Source: Metaphire vulgaris (taxonomy: Eukaryota; Annelida; Clitellata; Crassiclitellata; Megascolecidae). From it: DNA of 64,000 bases. Both the position numbers and the translations under genes were made by a program. The stretch covers positions 15,480,919 through 15,544,918 of the forward strand of contig CM030832.1 of NCBI GenBank assembly GCA_018105865.1, written 5' to 3'. Positions 60,480 through 64,000 of this stretch are shown here, one piece after another. Under the pieces are notes generated by a model that made no database searches, was not told where the DNA came from, and saw only the letters and a program-made list of their open reading frames with translations. Numbering within the stretch: the first letter of the stretch is position 1; each line of letters opens with the position of its first letter.

Positions 60480-61890
60480 TCGCATTAAAGCGTTGTAACG
60501 TCATGGAAATGCGTTGGAGCAAAAAACTTCTCTCTTGTGTCTCCGGAAAGAACGGAAAGATGACGACCCAACTCTTTTATGAAAGTGAGTGCGTCGTGAC
60601 TGATAGGACCAAGAGTCTCGAAGGCCAATGGCAAGAAGAAATAGTCGGCCGACAAGTCAGTGTACTTGGCGACTTTCTGACTGATGCTGCTTCAGCAGCA
60701 GCTCCTGTAGAGAGAGACGTCAATGGCAGATGAGTGGCAGCGACTGTGTCTGCCACTGTGACGTCCCACACCAGGCAGCGGCCTGCTTGCCAAGGAATCA
60801 TGGTCATGCCGTCCGGTCTCTTTCCATCGGATCTGAGAAGACCGGCGGTTCCTTGACTGATGGTATGCCAGCTCGCACCAGGGCCCGGTAGACTACGTCA
60901 TTGAGCATGGAATGTCGTGCAAGGCGACCTGGTCCGAGTTTGCAGGAGAGTCCGTGGGACCCATTCTCCTGGACCTGCTCGCCACAGGGACAGAGATGCC
61001 GCTCACAGATAAAAATGCCAAGACGGAGACCCACTGCAACTCTGATTGTCTCGTCGTCTAAGCGCAGACCACAAGAGCTGATGGGCAGCGCATGAAGCCA
61101 GTCGCTGGCGTGTTCCGCTGCCACTGCTCTTAGGCGGGCCTGATGGTATTGGCTAAGGTCGGAGCTAAGCAAGCTGGTCATCTCCCTGAGAATTATTGGG
61201 CGGTCCCAAGTGGCCTGCTTATCGAGTGAGCCTGATGCTGGAATGGGGATCTGGCTCTCTAGGCTCCATTTGGTGAGAATTGCAGCCTCGTGTGAGTCAA
61301 TGGCCAGCCCAGCCTTCTGGAGAATGGATGACTGGAGTCGCGGGTGCTCGCAGCTGAAGCCAAAAAGGCAGAAGATGCCAGCGAAGACACCCGACGAATT
61401 CCCAGTCCGCCATCTCTAATAGGCAGCGTGGCCTGAACCCATTGGTTGTTCGATGAGGCGCATATTTAGGATCCTGCTCAGTCCCTGGCGCATTGTGTCG
61501 TCAAAACTTTCCAGTAAAGGATGGCGGTGCAAGGAGTGCAGCGCAACATGTACAGCAGCTTTGTGTGAGTGAGGGACAGTTTAAGGAGAATTAGGGCGTC
61601 CTGGGTGTGTATTAATGGTAAGCGGCTCAGTGCGGTGTGCAGTTCGGTTATGCGCTTGCGACATAAGGGTTTCAAGGCCTCCGCGGTAGAGAGGTGCCCC
61701 TAGCAGGGTGGCTTCCTGTGGGTGGATGCTCTGAAAGTGTTCGAGGACGGTGTTGGCGATTGGAGCCGGGCCTTTGCAAACTACCTCGCACTTCTGATAG
61801 TTCAGTGAGAGGCCTAGCTCTGCACACCCTTCCTCGAGAACAGAGACATCTGCCACGACCTTTGCCTCCCCTCCCAATGTAATGTATTGA
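60480..61890 (-). mobile_element. LINE ORF2 C-terminal fragment with CCHC and endonuclease-like motifs
   Basis: G+C-rich block on the minus strand. Frames in order: CAELGLSLNYQKCEVVCKGP and ATLLGAPLYRGGLETL (reverse-transcriptase thumb), then CERHLCPCGEQVQENGSHGL, SCKLGPGRLARHSMLNDVVY, RALVRAGIPSVKEPP (Cys/His knuckle followed by RHxxLN), then PWQAGRCLVWDVTVADT. The last part resembles the restriction-like endonuclease of LINEs that lack an AP endonuclease; that assignment is from pattern only. Frames are broken, and the palm domain is absent. TA runs lie on both sides. Confidence 0.75.
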
Positions 61891-61902
61891 ATAATGAATG
61901 TA

Positions 61903-61905
<3 letters not shown>

Positions 61906-61957
<52 letters not shown>
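61906..61957. repeat. (TA)n microsatellite
   Basis: Pure TA run, about 52 bases. Confidence 0.95.
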
Positions 61958-61960
<3 letters not shown>

Positions 61961-61990
61961 ATTGGCCCTAGAGGTCTAGATTCCCTAGAG

Positions 61991-62486
61991 CAGGGTTTCT
62001 TAAAGAGTGTGTCCATGGAACCCCAGAGTTCCGTGACACCGATAGAAGGGTTCTCGACAAGGATAGGCTATAAAAACTTAAAAAATCATTATTGATTCAA
62101 TCTGGCTTCAACTAATAATGATGAAATATAATTTTATAAAGATAGTGTAGCAATAGGATTTTAGAATTTCGTTTTTGCTGTATTTTTTGGCACCACCTAA
62201 AAGTCACACTCCTAGCTGGTGATATAAGTATAGTTGGTACTTAAGCCCAAACTGTAAACTGTATGTGTTTCAAAATTTGGACTAGTGACTATGTTATTAC
62301 GTTTGCATCAAACCATTTTTCAGCAAAATTAACTTTAGGCCTATGTATCTGTTATGTGCACATTATTGTTTTGCGAAACAGTCATGTCTTTTCTCGTATT
62401 TTTCAATCCATATTACGAGTAGGGTTCCGCTGACAATGCTCTAGAATTCAAAGGGTTCCGTGGCACGAAAAGTTTGGGAACCCCTG
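61991..62486. mobile_element. hAT-like element in the last VCP-like intron
   Basis: Ends CAGGGTTTCTTAAA and TTTGGGAACCCCTG, with a perfect 8-bp target duplication CCCTAGAG (61983-61990 and 62487-62494). GGGTTCCGTGGCAC and GAGTTCCGTGACAC blocks repeat inside. No ORF. Confidence 0.85.
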
Positions 62487-62755
62487 CCCTAGAGACCTAG
62501 AAAATTAATAAGTAATTCCAGAGATTTACTATTACTACCGGTATATCATTCTTGAATTGTCCTGTTAATAATTTCCAAATTTCTAATTGCCCCTTAAAAA
62601 TTAAAATTGCCTCCCTGTGGGTCATGCGGGGGATGTTGGGAACTACTTGGTTAGATAGTCACAGTGGTTTAATTTTTGTGAAGAATGACTTATAATTCTT
62701 TGTTCTGTTCTCATTTTAATTTGTTTTTGAAACTCTGATTAAATGTAAATTTTAG

Positions 62756-62899
62756 AAAGATGATAAGCCACGTGCTGATGCCACTGAGGTTCAACAACGT
62801 CACCTGTTGGAAGCAATGCTTTCTGTTGAGCGAACGGTTTCTGACGATGATGTTCGCAAATACCAACTGTTTGGTATGTCTCTGCAACAGGGACTTTAA
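62756..62899 (+). CDS. VCP-like last exon and stop
   Basis: Acceptor aaattttag. Reads KDDKPRADATEVQQRHLLEA, MLSVERTVSDDDVRKYQLFG, MSLQQGL then TAA. VCP has [36 protein letters not shown]. The frame runs through the position of the final VCP intron and stops where VCP continues into its disordered tail, so the DDDLYG terminus that binds cofactors is missing. A gt at 62874 could still be used as a donor, but no further exon is seen. Confidence 0.85.
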   Translation, partial: KDDKPRADATEVQQRHLLEAMLSVERTVSDDDVRKYQLFGMSLQQGL

Positions 62900-63002
62900 T
62901 GGAAGATAAGATATTTGATAATTACAGATGTCTAATTGCCATGTAGAGCATTAGCTCATCATTTTGATGTTACTGCAATGACTATTTTGTGTTTTATTTT
63001 AT

Positions 63003-63172
63003 TATTTGCAACTTATATGAACTCAAAATAGAGATACAAACAATACTGTAACAGCATAACGTAAAACGTGACAGCAATATTTAGCAAGACATATTTATGT
63101 ATTTAACTCAATTCTTAACTGTAAATGAACATTGGCACTTAAATTCAGCTCAAAATGTCTGTAAATAATCAG

Positions 63173-63210
<38 letters not shown>

Positions 63211-64000
63211 ACCTGACTAGTTGATAAATAGTGTGAACAGCTCAAGAGTGTCCAAAAATCATACTGTGTGACACAATTTTTGCGGATCACAATGTGAACA
63301 GTCTCTAAACTTATAAGAAAGATTTCCATAATAATCATCTTTGTGTAAATGTATCTTATGATAGGCATTGAAAAATTTGTCATGATTACATTTTAGTTGA
63401 GAATAGTTCTCTTATCGTAGATGTGCTCCCTCTGCTCCTGTACCTGACCCTTCCATTTCTGCTGTTCGCCTTTCACAAGACGCATCTTGTTACTTAATTC
63501 GACAGAGCATTTTTGGAAGAACTTGATAGAGATCTCCTGATCCTTCTTTTTCTTCAGCTTTTTTCCTGATCTTCATTCTCCTAAATAAAACATGAACTAC
63601 TTTTTAAAACTTTAATATGGACTTATTCTTCTTTAGGTGCTGTGCATTTCTACGTTAGCGACCATGGATTTCCACTTTGTTCTATCTTGACATCCTCTTA
63701 TTAGTTTGATGTTATTCATTATTCCCTCAATTCCTTCTCGGACTACTGAGTTAAATTCACTGTGTGATATCAATCCAGCACTGTATCATGCTCACTGCCA
63801 CAATGCTCTTGCTCAGTGCTTACCATGGGTTGCCAGAGCCCGGGGCAAAAAGAGTGATTGCGCCTCTAACTTGTCCCTTGACGAGCAAAAAACACGTCCT
63901 TGACTCCTCGTACCATAGTATTATCCTATTCTTCCTTGCAATTCCCAGAATCCCAGAAAGTACTTACAATTTTTCTTTGTGAATGACATGTCAGCCTATT
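63003..64000. repeat. segment repeated from 35052-36004, copy 2
   Basis: Same order as copy 1: TTTGCAACTTATATGAACT, (GT)n (63175-63209), minus-strand exon relic, then the MITE-like piece with CTTGACGAGCAAAAAACAC (63878). It has about 120 bases after the exon (63615-63745) not found in copy 1. Runs off the window. Confidence 0.9.
63393..63580 (-). pseudogene. damaged copy of the minus-strand last exon
   Basis: Counterpart of 35472-35654 but 188 bases instead of 183: an extra G in the CAGGAAAAAAG run, an extra codon near 63516 and a changed CGAATTAAGTAAC segment. These put stops in the frame. The acceptor is kept. Either a decayed paralogue or a poor consensus of the same exon. Confidence 0.6.

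Larger units (their letters stand above)
57847..62755 (+). other. last intron of the VCP-like gene, filled with mobile DNA
   Basis: 4.9 kb containing (TA)n runs, a foldback element (58509-60200), a LINE fragment (60480-61890) and a hAT-like element (61991-62486). A CAGTGATTCCCAACC terminus at about 58121 and GTTGGGAACTA at about 62637 may be the ends of one larger element enclosing them all. Confidence 0.7.

Noticed and set aside
60503..60733. Plus-strand ORF over the LINE fragment
   Set aside because: Shadow of the minus-strand LINE frame that carries the PWQAGRCLVWDVT motif.

Overview
The window is animal nuclear DNA: AT-rich, with exon-intron genes, long microsatellites and a very high load of transposable elements. 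The gene content (C-type lectin, C-terminal half of an EMAP-like WD-repeat protein, KIAA1143-like gene, VCP/p97-like AAA protein) and the transposon mix (many small hAT-like elements, piggyBac, Tc1/mariner, several LINE lineages) fit an invertebrate, perhaps a marine deuterostome. The species cannot be named from the sequence alone. The octamer TAGGCCTA is strikingly over-used, mostly in the first 32 kb.

Layout. 1-2350: a LINE scrap, then a probable last coding exon (736-1020) and AT-rich 3' sequence. 2351-9500 and 9601-18960 are two near-identical copies of one locus, separated by exactly 100 N. This most likely represents two overlapping allelic contigs scaffolded in tandem. Each copy carries one intact single-exon gene for a 165-residue protein, downstream of a stack of nested hAT-like elements. 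Copy B has an extra 2.3 kb of mobile DNA (16416-18734). 19912-23646: a three-exon secreted C-type lectin. 23647-30300: mobile elements and microsatellites. 30369-34026: a complete three-exon KIAA1143 homologue with a hAT-like element in intron 1 and a mariner remnant in intron 2. 35052-36004: a segment with a minus-strand last exon, repeated at 63003-64000. 36500-40000: nested MITEs and a LINE. 41040-42216: an intronless EML C-terminal half. 42729-52000: piggyBac, a mini-hAT with an intact short ORF, four LINE or mariner fragments, and a LINE inserted into a minisatellite. 53351-62899: a mosaic VCP/p97-like gene whose exons splice in frame but which lacks the middle of the protein and has both Walker B motifs altered. 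Its last intron holds a foldback element, a LINE fragment and a hAT-like element.

One thread runs through the whole window. About twenty small elements could be bounded to the base from terminal inverted repeats plus target-site duplications (usually 8 bp, hence hAT-like). Several elements with unrelated termini share an internal motif close to GACAAGCAAAAAAGGTCATC. Three conserved genes (lectin, EML, VCP-like) need only one or two single-base length changes, in short base runs, to be open, which looks more like consensus error than gene death.
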